From: Acidobacteriota bacterium
GTDB taxonomy: Bacteria; Acidobacteriota; Terriglobia; Terriglobales; Acidobacteriaceae
DNA: 64,000 nucleotides
Direction of reading: 5' to 3'
Assembly (NCBI GenBank): GCA_021780315.1
Contig: JAJXYY010000018.1
Location: 143,028-207,027, forward strand
Shown here: positions 16,731 to 24,140 of the stretch, piece by piece
Layout of the letters: each line of letters starts with the position of its first letter
Position numbering within the stretch: the stretch's first letter is position 1
Notes under the pieces: model-generated
What the model was told of the DNA's origin: nothing
The model's database searches: none
The model's input: the letters and a program-made list of their open reading frames with translations, nothing else
Made by a program: the position numbers and the translations under genes

Positions 16731-16945
16731 GCCGGGTGCCGGGTGCCCCATGTCTCGCTGTTGAGACATGGGAATGTAAAACGTCCGTCTGCTGGGTGCC
16801 GGGTGCCCCATGTCTCGCTGTTGAGACATGGGAATGTAAAACGCCCGTCTGCTGGGTGCCGGGTGCCCCATGTCTCGCTGTTGAGACATGGGAATGTAAA
16901 ACTCCCGGGTGCCCCATCTTCACCGCGCTTCATCGAGGCAAGGTT
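16731..16945. repeat. Three tandem 60-bp hairpin repeats plus a degenerate fourth
   Basis: Units start at 16731, 16791 and 16851 and differ at only a few bases. Each contains GGGTGCCCCATGTCTC, a GCTGTT loop, GAGACATGGGAATGTAAA: a perfect 10-bp stem (CCCATGTCTC with GAGACATGGG). From 16903 a fourth start, CCCGGGTGCCCCATC, runs into CACCGCGCTTCATCGAGG without a good stem. The block occupies the gap of about 360 bases between the M16 and propeller genes. Small frames that run through it on both strands simply translate the repeat. The flanks resemble those of the repeats at 10862 and 12461, while the stem sequence differs. Confidence 0.9.
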
Positions 16946-17049
16946 GCGCATTCACAAAGCGAACCGCTCTCCTCTCCCCACCACCAATCCTCGGACGGGG
17001 GGGGACGGTAAGCCCAACCCCGCCCCTGCATCCGGCACCGAACGCCCTC

Positions 17050-18312
17050 TCAGCGCCGCGCAAACGGCTTCAACGCAATCAGCGCCCCGCGTGCCGATCG
17101 CCCTCCCTGGAACGCTCCGCCATCTGTAACCACATACAGCGTGTCGGAGTCCTCTGGCGTCCGCCCAAATGCCGCATCCGTCGCCCCCACAATATTGTCG
17201 CGGGCGTCTGCAATCACGCTCCGGCTACCATCCGGAGCTATCCGTACCACCGTGTTGTAAGGATGCGTCGTCACGAACAGCGATCCATCCTGTCCAATCG
17301 CAAAATCATCCCCCGGAATCCCCGTAGCAACGACGACCGGCCCGCCAAAGCGTCCATCCGCCTGCAGCACATACCCCAACACCGTCGTCCGGTCCGAGAC
17401 CGTAACCAGCATCTCCTGCCCACGGAAGTGAATACCATTCGCTCCCGGAGCCAGCGAGATCAACCGCCGCGCCTTCAACAGCGGATCCTCAATCACCCGT
17501 TCCGCTCGCCCAGTCGCAGGATCAATCCGCCAGATCACCCCCAAAGCACTATCGGCCGAGTACAACTTCCCATCCGGACCAAAGTCCAGGCCGTTCGGCC
17601 ACGCACCCCGAGGTAGACGCATCATCAACGTCGCTGCCCCCTGCGGTGTTATTCGCCAAATCCCCAACTTCGTCCCCGTTCCCGTCAAATACAGCGTCCC
17701 ATCTGCCGAAATCGCAAACACCCCCGAAGTCGACCCCATCGGCAGCGTAAACACCACCCGTTCCTCCCCCGCCGGAGACCGCGCAATCACCTGCCCCTGC
17801 GCCTGGCTCTTGTCGCCAGTCGCATAGTTGTCCCCACGGTTGCAGGAGAGATACAGCGTCCCATCCGGACCCACCCCCACACTCTCGAACCACGCCCCCG
17901 CACCGTAGGTCTTCACCGTCCGGGTAGGAACCGGAACATACACCAGCTTGTCGGCCTTCGGCAGCAACAGCACCTTCAACCCCAAAGGCTGCAGCACGCC
18001 CATCGCCAGGCTGCCCGCCAGCAAAGTCCCCGCCACCGTCCCCAGCCGCTCCACGCCCAACCCGGACAACTTCGTCCACACCCCTGCCACCACTGCACTG
18101 TCAAGGACCGCAGCGAAAAACGTCAGGAAGGGCACCTGCGTTGCGACCAGCGTCACCACACCCCCCACTACCATCAGCACCCCCAGCACTCGCCCGCTGG
18201 ACCCAATCCATCGAACCTCAGCCAAACGCTCTGGCCGGATCACCGCAACCAGCCCCAGCGCCAGAAAGCTGAGACCAATAACAACCTGCAAAATCATCTC
18301 CAAAGCCGTCAT
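17050..18312 (-). CDS. Membrane-anchored SMP-30/NHL-like beta-propeller protein
   Basis: The protein has 420 residues. The first 110 hold three or four membrane helices (MILQVVIGLSFLALGLVAVI, VLGVLMVVGGVVTLVA, then two weaker) in a DoxX-like arrangement. The remainder is a six-bladed propeller of the SMP-30/gluconolactonase type, with repeats such as VGPDGTLYLSC, ISADGTLYLTG, FGPDGKLYSAD and IGQDGSLFVTT. The propeller probably faces the periplasm; substrate unknown. ATG 18312 follows GGAG by 9 bases. Directly upstream is a palindrome also found before the adjacent MarR gene, so the MarR protein probably controls it. Confidence 0.8.
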   Translation of the reverse strand: MTALEMILQVVIGLSFLALGLVAVIRPERLAEVRWIGSSGRVLGVLMVVGGVVTLVATQVPFLTFFAAVLDSAVVAGVWTKLSGLGVERLGTVAGTLLAGSLAMGVLQPLGLKVLLLPKADKLVYVPVPTRTVKTYGAGAWFESVGVGPDGTLYLSCNRGDNYATGDKSQAQGQVIARSPAGEERVVFTLPMGSTSGVFAISADGTLYLTGTGTKLGIWRITPQGAATLMMRLPRGAWPNGLDFGPDGKLYSADSALGVIWRIDPATGRAERVIEDPLLKARRLISLAPGANGIHFRGQEMLVTVSDRTTVLGYVLQADGRFGGPVVVATGIPGDDFAIGQDGSLFVTTHPYNTVVRIAPDGSRSVIADARDNIVGATDAAFGRTPEDSDTLYVVTDGGAFQGGRSARGALIALKPFARR

Positions 18313-18324
18313 AGTCAAATCTCC

Positions 18325-18336
18325 GTAGGATGCTAC
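18325..18336. promoter_or_regulatory. Putative MarR operator 1
   Basis: GTAGGATGCTAC is an imperfect palindrome (GTAG...CTAC) 12 bases upstream of the propeller gene start and next to its ribosome site. The same motif recurs at 18385 and 18858. Confidence 0.6.
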
Positions 18337-18384
18337 CGAACTCAACGCGCCCGGTAGGTTATGGATAGGTTCCTAAGTTTCACA

Positions 18385-18396
18385 GTAGGAAGCTAC
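18385..18396. promoter_or_regulatory. Putative MarR operator 2
   Basis: GTAGGAAGCTAC lies between the MarR and propeller genes, 60 bases from operator 1, which is close to six helical turns. It differs from operator 1 at one base. The intervening DNA also holds TAGGTTCCTA, a related palindrome. Confidence 0.6.
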
Positions 18397-18421
18397 CGAA
18401 TTAGGCATAGGTCATATCAAC

Positions 18422-18853
18422 TTACGACCCCGTCACTTCATCTAGATTCACTTCCACCCGTCTGAGATACCTTAAAAAATCACGCCGTTCATTCTCCGTG
18501 AAGCCACGGAACATCTGCGCGACCAGACTCTCCCCAGCCTTGCAAAACGCCTCCGAAGCACACAGCGAACGGGCCGCATCCGTCAGGTGAATCGTCTTCA
18601 GGCGACCATCGTTGCTCTCCGATCGCCGAACGATATGCCCATTCCGCTCCAGAACGTCCAGAATATTCGTCAGGGTCGGGGAAACAATGTTCAGCCGCCG
18701 CTGCAACTCCCGATGCTCTATCCCATCCTCGTGCATCAACAGTTGCAGCACGTCGAACTGTCCGGCCGTGAAATGGAAAGGTTTGACCGTCTGATCCAGC
18801 GCCCGCCGCAAAGCTAACGAAGCGCGTTTCAGATCCAGGGTAGGATGAGACAT
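18422..18853 (-). CDS. MarR family transcriptional regulator
   Basis: This 143-residue winged-helix protein has the MarR pattern: HFTAGQFDVLQLLMHEDGIEHRELQRRLNIVSPTLTNILDVLERNGHIVRRSESNDGRLKTIHLTDAAR, meaning recognition helix, wing and the conserved D.R...I.LT segment. Members are dimeric repressors released by small ligands or oxidation. Two cysteines (near residues 96-102 in SLCASEAFC) could act as a redox switch; this is speculative. ATG 18853 is preferred over 18859 because AGGAAG then lies 8 bases upstream. The palindrome at 18858 overlaps that ribosome site, which suggests autoregulation. The propeller gene follows on the same strand. Confidence 0.9.
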   Translation of the reverse strand: MSHPTLDLKRASLALRRALDQTVKPFHFTAGQFDVLQLLMHEDGIEHRELQRRLNIVSPTLTNILDVLERNGHIVRRSESNDGRLKTIHLTDAARSLCASEAFCKAGESLVAQMFRGFTENERRDFLRYLRRVEVNLDEVTGS

Positions 18854-18857
18854 AACC

Positions 18858-18869
18858 ATAGCTTCCTAC
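18858..18869. promoter_or_regulatory. Putative MarR operator 3 (autoregulatory)
   Basis: Read on the - strand this is GTAGGAAGCTAT, matching operators 1 and 2. It overlaps the ribosome site of the MarR gene, so bound protein would block its own expression. Confidence 0.55.
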
Positions 18870-18969
18870 CCAACTCTCGCGCCTGTCAAGTCCCGTCAGT
18901 CTCTCGGCCTGACTATCGAGTCACCCGTCATCCCCACCCAAAATCTCCCCCGCCGCTTGACACACCTCG

Positions 18970-18975
18970 TATAAT
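18970..18975 (+). promoter_or_regulatory. Candidate -10 box upstream of rlmN
   Basis: This is a perfect TATAAT. The TTGACA at 18957 is only 7 bases away and cannot be its -35 partner; nothing convincing lies 17 bases upstream. The leader contains an AAGTCTT/AAGACTT hairpin (19049-19070) and two copies of AAGACTTTGCC (19064 and 19107), the second covering the rlmN start. Confidence 0.4.
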
Positions 18976-19102
18976 CTAAGGCAGGGAAGTAGCCGTGGGG
19001 GCATCTCCCCAGCTCGAAGAAGCCCAATGTAATCAATACTTTGCATCTAAGTCTTTTCTTTACAAGACTTTGCCGCACAAGTCCGGACCTAAGCGCAATC
19101 GA

Positions 19103-20371
19103 ATGAAGACTTTGCCACAAATCGACGGGGGAGGGGATACCACCCCCAAGCCGCTCTTCGGCACCGCACCCGACCAACTCAAGCTCCTCATGCAGAGCCT
19201 CGGCCAGTCCGCCTACCGCGCCACCCAGCTCAAAGATGCACTCTACCGCCAGCGCATCACCTCCCTCGACCAGATCACCACCTTCCCCCAATCCCTCCGC
19301 GAATCCCTCCTCGCCAACGGCTACACCCTCGGCCTCCCCGAGATCGTCCAATCCGCAAAATCCATCGACGGCACCGAGCGCTACCTCATGCGCATGGCCG
19401 ACGGTGAAACCGTAGAAACCGTCTGGATGCCCAACGGCGACGGCGGCGAACGCGGCGACGGCACCGAAGCCGCCGACGAAGAACGCGACGAACAAAGCAA
19501 CGAGCAAAGCAACGAGCAAAGCAACGAGCTCGACGCACCCGCAGCCAGACCCGACCTCCGCAACCGTGGCACCTTGACCGCCCAGGGCTACCGCCGCGCC
19601 ACCATCTGCATCTCTTCCCAGGTAGGCTGCGCCGTCAACTGCCAGTTCTGCCTCACCGCCAAGCTCGGCATCCGCCGCAACCTCACCGCCGGCGAGATCG
19701 CCGGACAAGTCGCCGCCGCCCTAAACCGCAACCACGTCAAGATCGGCCTCGACCGCATCAACCTCGTCTTCATGGGCATGGGCGAGCCCTTCCTCAACTA
19801 CGACGCCTTCATGGACGCCGTTCGCCTCCTCGGCCTCATGGGCATCCCCGAGTCCCGCATGACCGTATCCACCTCCGGCATCGAGCCCGCCATCCGCCGC
19901 TTCGCCCTCGAGCCCATCCGCCCAAAGCTCGCCCTCTCCCTCAACGCCTCCAACGACCTCGTCCGCGAGCAGGTCATGCCCATCACCCGCAAGTGGAACA
20001 TCCAGGCCCTCCTCGACGCCCTCAACACCATCCCCCTCGGCAAGCGCGAGTACGTCACCTTCGAGTACGTCCTCCTCGGAGGCATCAACGACCAGCCCCA
20101 GCACGCACGCGAGGTCCTCGCCCTGCTCAAGGGCTACAAAGCCAAGGTCAACCTCATCGTCTGGAACCCCGGCCCCGGCATCCCCTACACCCAGCCCTCA
20201 CCCGAAGACGTGGAACGCTTCCACAAATCCCTCATCGCCGGCGGCATTCCCACCTACATCCGCCGCCCCCGTGGCCGCGATATCTACGCCGCCTGCGGTC
20301 AACTCAAGCGTACCGTCGATGCAGCACCACCCACCCCACTGGTTGAAATCGCTCCCGCCCCAGCCTCCTGA
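19103..20371 (+). CDS. rlmN: 23S rRNA (adenine-2503-C2)-methyltransferase RlmN
   Basis: This 422-residue radical-SAM enzyme methylates A2503 of 23S rRNA and A37 of some tRNAs. The iron-sulfur cysteines are C176, C180 and C183 (CAVNCQFC), and the second catalytic Cys is C398 (YAACGQL). Other signatures are FMGMGEPFLNYD and LALSLNASND. Between residues 111 and 150, just before the radical-SAM core, sits an acidic low-complexity insert with three NEQS-like repeats; standard RlmN lacks it. ATG 19103 is used, but GTG 18995, preceded by AGGGAAG, is in frame and would add 36 unrelated residues. The gene stands alone and faces yvcK. Confidence 0.92.
   Translation: MKTLPQIDGGGDTTPKPLFGTAPDQLKLLMQSLGQSAYRATQLKDALYRQRITSLDQITTFPQSLRESLLANGYTLGLPEIVQSAKSIDGTERYLMRMADGETVETVWMPNGDGGERGDGTEAADEERDEQSNEQSNEQSNELDAPAARPDLRNRGTLTAQGYRRATICISSQVGCAVNCQFCLTAKLGIRRNLTAGEIAGQVAAALNRNHVKIGLDRINLVFMGMGEPFLNYDAFMDAVRLLGLMGIPESRMTVSTSGIEPAIRRFALEPIRPKLALSLNASNDLVREQVMPITRKWNIQALLDALNTIPLGKREYVTFEYVLLGGINDQPQHAREVLALLKGYKAKVNLIVWNPGPGIPYTQPSPEDVERFHKSLIAGGIPTYIRRPRGRDIYAACGQLKRTVDAAPPTPLVEIAPAPAS
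19490..19525 (+). repeat. 12-bp tandem repeat (x3) inside rlmN
   Basis: The unit is GAGCAAAGCAAC (first copy GAACAAAGCAAC). It encodes the repeated EQSN in the acidic insert of RlmN. The length keeps the frame, so copy-number change would alter only the insert. Confidence 0.85.
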
Positions 20372-20385
20372 CCCTCCCACACCCC

Positions 20386-21495
20386 TCAATTCGAACTGAC
20401 AAATAAGGGCGCAGGACGTGCCAGCGCCAGCGCCAGAACCCGCTCCGCCACCAGGTCGTAGTCATGCCGCAGCACATCGCCTTCATGAACAAAATTCCCC
20501 GTAATCGGCTCCACTCCCAGCGCACGAACCGCCTCCAGATCAGCTTCGATCGGCGTCTGACCCTCCCGCGCATACTGCTGCAGACGATCCGGTGAGATCG
20601 GCCCCGTATTGATCAGCGCATAGTCGAAGATCGGTCCATGCGTCTGGCCCGCATGTTGCAGTATCTTCTCAATGTGCTGCGACGCCGTCAGCCCCAGCGA
20701 CTCGTTCGCCTGCGTCATCAGGTTGCACACATACACCCGCGTAGCGCCCGAAGCAGCCAGCGCCTCCGGAATCCCACGCACCAGCAGATTGGTAATCAGC
20801 GACGTATACAGCGACCCCGGCCCCAGCGTAATCAGGTCAGCCTGCGCAATCGCCTCCAGCGTCTCCGGCAGTGGATGCGCCGTCGCCGGCTCCAGCATCA
20901 ACTCCACAATCCGCTGCTTGCTCGCCGTAATATTCGTCTCGCCCCGCACCACGGAGCCATCGTCCATCCGTGCCGCCAGCGATACGTTCGTGTTCGTCGC
21001 CGGAAATATCCGCCCGCGCGTAGCCAGAATCTGCGACGACATCTGCACCGCCTGCGCAAAGTCCCCGGTAATGTGCGACAGCGCCGCCACAAACAGGTTC
21101 CCGAAGCTGTGCCCTTCCAACTCGCCCTGCTCAAACCGGAACCGGAACAGCTTGGAGAGCAGGTGCTCATCCTCCGACAGCGCCACCATGCAGTTACGCA
21201 CGTCGCCGGGAGGCAGCATCTTGAAGTCCTCCCGCAACCGGCCCGAAGACCCCCCATCATCCGTCACCGTCACCACCGCAGACAGCTCCCGAATCACGCA
21301 CTGCGCATCCGGACACCGCTCCGCCGCCCGCCGCTCGCCACCCTCCACCCGGTCCATCCGCACACCCTTGCGCCGATCCGGTGCCGCAACATACCGCTTC
21401 AATCCCCGCAGCAGCGTAGATAACCCCGTGCCGCCGCCTATCGCGACCACACGCAAACCCTTATCGCTGGACACACCAGAACCTGCCACCGTCAT
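20386..21495 (-). CDS. yvcK: YvcK/CofD-like gluconeogenesis factor
   Basis: This 369-residue protein has the N-terminal GGGTGLSTLLRGLK nucleotide-binding loop, the DDGGSSGRLR motif and ALSHITGDF..AV, GPGSLYTSLITNLLVRGI typical of the YvcK family. Known members bind UDP-GlcNAc and influence carbon metabolism, cell shape and envelope synthesis. The related CofD makes a coenzyme F420 intermediate, but DDGGSSGRLR and the absence of F420 genes favour YvcK. A loop of about 30 residues (near 38-68, with three Arg-rich patches and two Cys) interrupts the usual sequence after the first strand. ATG 21495 follows GGGAGGGG by 5 bases. It is convergent with rlmN. Confidence 0.88.
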   Translation of the reverse strand: MTVAGSGVSSDKGLRVVAIGGGTGLSTLLRGLKRYVAAPDRRKGVRMDRVEGGERRAAERCPDAQCVIRELSAVVTVTDDGGSSGRLREDFKMLPPGDVRNCMVALSEDEHLLSKLFRFRFEQGELEGHSFGNLFVAALSHITGDFAQAVQMSSQILATRGRIFPATNTNVSLAARMDDGSVVRGETNITASKQRIVELMLEPATAHPLPETLEAIAQADLITLGPGSLYTSLITNLLVRGIPEALAASGATRVYVCNLMTQANESLGLTASQHIEKILQHAGQTHGPIFDYALINTGPISPDRLQQYAREGQTPIEADLEAVRALGVEPITGNFVHEGDVLRHDYDLVAERVLALALARPAPLFVSSN

Positions 21496-21553
21496 GCGTA
21501 CCCCTCCCCACCCATGCTAACGCCTGACCAACCTCGCTTCATCGGGTGGGGCA

Positions 21554-22117
21554 TTACACCTCCGGGTACAGTAGCTCAGTAAACCGTGGGTCGTCCGTCA
21601 TATCTTGAAAATCCGAATCTGCCCTGGCCTGAATGCGATTGCGAGGATTCTGCCGGATCGCCTCCGTCAGGTGCTCCAGGCAAGTATGCGAGTCGCCCGT
21701 CATGCTCGCCAGCACAGCCAATCCATAAAACGCATAGTCGGCCTTGTCATTCTGCTGCAGAATCATCGTGAAGTGCTCGCGGGCATCTTCGTAGTTCCCA
21801 TCGTTCAACAGCGAGACGGCATAGTCATATCGCTCTTCATGCGTAGCAAAAACCGTCTTGCCCTTTGCCGCCTGCGACAGGCACGCATTCATGTACATCC
21901 GCACCCGGTCCGCCAAATCGCCAGGACACGTCCCCAGCATCGTCTGGAACGCCGAATGGGCCTCCACATACTTGCCTGCCTGCATCAGCCGTAGCGCGGC
22001 TTCGTACATCGCCAGCGCGTCCTTGCGCGAGTGGTCCTGTCCAGTGGCTACTGTGCCTGCAAGTGTCCGTGGGGTTCGTTTCGTTCCGGAGGGAGTTACT
22101 GTCTTCGTCTGTGCCAT
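21554..22117 (-). CDS. TPR-repeat protein
   Basis: This 187-residue soluble protein has two or three tetratricopeptide-like helices: ALAMYEAALRLMQAGKYVEAHSAFQTML, then YDYAVSLLNDGNYEDAREHFTMIL and ADYAFYGLAVLASMTGDSHTCLEHLTEAI. The N-terminus is Thr/Lys-rich and probably disordered. TPR proteins mediate protein contacts; no partner is obvious. ATG 22117 has AGGA about 7 bases upstream; an in-frame TTG 12 codons earlier is less likely. The C-terminal FQDMTDDPRFTELLYPE resembles the end of TPR_end-of-cluster proteins. A GGTGGGGCA element related to the intergenic repeats adjoins its stop. Confidence 0.75.
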   Translation of the reverse strand: MAQTKTVTPSGTKRTPRTLAGTVATGQDHSRKDALAMYEAALRLMQAGKYVEAHSAFQTMLGTCPGDLADRVRMYMNACLSQAAKGKTVFATHEERYDYAVSLLNDGNYEDAREHFTMILQQNDKADYAFYGLAVLASMTGDSHTCLEHLTEAIRQNPRNRIQARADSDFQDMTDDPRFTELLYPEV

Positions 22118-22219
22118 CTTTGTCCTGTCACCCTTGATGCTCCGGCCATCCAACGTAGCAGACGGCCAATTGCTTGTGTTGTGCTTGTCTCGGTTTTATA
22201 CGCAGACCCGGCACGCAGG

Positions 22220-22822
22220 TCAACTACCACTCCGTCCGCCAGCCATCTGCCCATACAACACAGGGTTTAACTCCGGATCGTTATACATCTTTAATTGACA
22301 ATACAGCTTGAAGCGCCGCTTCCCCCGTCTCACTTCGTCCAGCAAGGCATCCAGACAGCCCGCCAGATCGTCGCGCTGCGCTATCAGTATCGCCAACCGC
22401 TCCCGATTGCGCGTCCGGTGCTCCGCACTCGCGCTCTCGCGTACGGACTCCTCTTCCGTATGGAAGATCTTCAGCGCCAGTATCGACAGCCGGTCGATCA
22501 TCAACCCCGGCGTCTCCGAGTGCAGTGGAGCCTCGCCATTCTGTTCGCCAAACTCCCGCAGCAGCCATTCGTCCATCTGCTGCACCAGATCGTTCCGCCG
22601 CTGGTTCAATCCGTCAATCGCATGCTTCACCCGGGCAATCTCCGCATCCGCCGCCTGTGGATTTCGCGCCTTGTCTTCCTCGTGCCACAGGTCAAAGTTA
22701 GCGCGGTGCTGCGCCATCGCCAGCGCCATCAGGCCAACACACCTGGGCTCTGGAGCGGCCCCGTGCCAGCCTTGCGTCCGCTCAGTCTGCATCCGCGTAA
22801 TCGTGTCAGCCTTCACCATCAT
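22220..22822 (-). CDS. DUF4254 domain-containing protein
   Basis: This protein of about 200 residues is mostly helical and charged, with patterns seen in DUF4254: NFDLWHEEDKAR, IARVKHAIDGLNQRRNDLVQQMDEWLL, TPGLMIDRLSILALKIFHTEE and an LYCQLKMYNDPELNP ending. The function is unknown. DUF4254 genes are repeatedly found beside LPS glycosyltransferases and heptose genes; here a GT9 gene is divergent with 98 bases between starts, which fits. The start is one of two adjacent ATGs (22822, 22819), and the extension to 22927 is unlikely because it crosses the divergent promoter. Confidence 0.82.
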   Translation of the reverse strand: MMVKADTITRMQTERTQGWHGAAPEPRCVGLMALAMAQHRANFDLWHEEDKARNPQAADAEIARVKHAIDGLNQRRNDLVQQMDEWLLREFGEQNGEAPLHSETPGLMIDRLSILALKIFHTEEESVRESASAEHRTRNRERLAILIAQRDDLAGCLDALLDEVRRGKRRFKLYCQLKMYNDPELNPVLYGQMAGGRSGS

Positions 22823-22920
22823 CGTCACAACTGTCTTCCACTCTCCCAGCAACCAAACTCTATCAGGTGACTCGCTAAACTTGCCCACAGCCTCCAAACC
22901 AAGCAGACTAGAGTGCAGAC

Positions 22921-23991
22921 ATGGCAACCACCATCGAACGGGTTCTGATCTATCGGCTTGGCAGCCTGGGCGACACCCTCATCGCGCTACCCGCCCTCCA
23001 TCTCGTCGCACGCGCTTTCCCCCACGCCCAACGCCGTCTGCTCACCAACTTCCCAGTCAACGTCAAAGCCCCCCCCGCCGCCGCCATCCTCCAGCACACC
23101 GGCCTCATCCACCAATACATCCCCTACGCCGTAGGCACCCGCAGTCCAGCCGAACTCCTCTCCCTCTGGTGGCAGATCGCCCGTTGGCGTCCTCAGGCCC
23201 TCGTCTATCTTGGTGCTCCCCGCGGCATCCCATCCGCACGCCGCGACGCCGCCTTCTTCCGCCTCTGTGGCATCTCTCGGCTCATCGGCATACCCCTCAC
23301 CGAAGACATGCAGCACAACCGCTGGCAGCAGCACCACCAGGCCCTCGAACCCGAAGCCGAGCGCCTCACCCGCAACATCGCTGAACTAGGCGCCCCCAAC
23401 CTCGACTCGCCTGCCTCTTGGGATCTGGCCCTCACCGGCGCCGAACATGCCACCGCCGCGCAGGCCCTCAACTTCACCGCCAACCTCCCAGTCATCGCCG
23501 TCAGCGTAGGCACCAAAGTCCAATCTAAAGACTGGGGCCGCGACAACTGGCAATCCCTCCTCACCCACCTCGCCACCCGCTATCCCGGCCACGCCCTCGC
23601 CCTCAGCGGAGCACCTGAAGAGAGCGAAGCCAGCGAGTTCGCCGCCTCAGGGTGGCGCACCACCCCCCTCGCCGGTCCCGTCGTCAACCTCTGCGGCCTC
23701 CTCACCCCCCGTGAAAGTGCCGCAGCCTTCGCCCGCGCCCGCCTCTTCATCGGCCACGACAGCGGCCCCATGCACCTCGCCGCAGCCGTACAAACCCCCT
23801 GTGTCGCCATCTTCGCCGCCCGCAACAAGCCCCGCGTCTGGTTTCCCCACGGCAGCCAGCACCGCATCCTCTACCACCAGGTCGATTGCTGGGGCTGCGG
23901 CCTCGAAACCTGCATCGAACAGAAAAAAAAATGCCTGACCTCTATCACCGTCGCCGAAGTCCTCGCCGAAGTCCGCGCAATTCTCGGTTAA
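22921..23991 (+). CDS. Glycosyltransferase family 9 (LPS heptosyltransferase-like)
   Basis: This 356-residue GT-B enzyme begins with RVLIYRLGSLGDTLIALPALH, the N-terminal signature of the WaaF/WaaC family. The C-terminal half has VSVGTKVQSKDWGRDNWQSL and the donor-site motif FIGHDSGPMHLAAA. Such enzymes transfer heptose from ADP-heptose to the LPS inner core at the cytoplasmic face of the inner membrane. The genes making ADP-heptose (hldE, hldD) follow directly, which supports that role. A Cys-rich C-terminal stretch (CWGCGLETCIEQKKKCL) is like that of several WaaF-type proteins. Exact acceptor position unknown. Confidence 0.88.
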   Translation: MATTIERVLIYRLGSLGDTLIALPALHLVARAFPHAQRRLLTNFPVNVKAPPAAAILQHTGLIHQYIPYAVGTRSPAELLSLWWQIARWRPQALVYLGAPRGIPSARRDAAFFRLCGISRLIGIPLTEDMQHNRWQQHHQALEPEAERLTRNIAELGAPNLDSPASWDLALTGAEHATAAQALNFTANLPVIAVSVGTKVQSKDWGRDNWQSLLTHLATRYPGHALALSGAPEESEASEFAASGWRTTPLAGPVVNLCGLLTPRESAAAFARARLFIGHDSGPMHLAAAVQTPCVAIFAARNKPRVWFPHGSQHRILYHQVDCWGCGLETCIEQKKKCLTSITVAEVLAEVRAILG

Positions 23992-24140
23992 ACTGCTCTC
24001 AGCAATCGCAGCCACGCACCGCACCGCCGACACACCATAAAAACACCGCAACATGTCCACGTTTTTTTACCGCAGTCCAGCCATAACCCGCAGAGATGCG
24101 ATGATAGTGCCAGCCAGTATCAGGAGACTCCCCGCACCCT

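Noticed and set aside
16731..16903. Possible CRISPR array
   Set aside because: Units are contiguous, without unique spacers, and there are no cas genes.
16669..17011. Short frames on both strands with a repeated peptide (20 residues per unit)
   Set aside because: They are translations of the 60-bp hairpin repeat, which is a multiple of three; no start signals or domains.
18957..18975. TTGACA and TATAAT as a full sigma-70 promoter
   Set aside because: They are only 7 bases apart; a working pair needs about 17.
21531..21560. Inverted copy of the GGGTGCCCCA repeat after the TPR gene
   Set aside because: Only GTGGGGCA and CTTCATCG-like words remain; too short to count as a family member.
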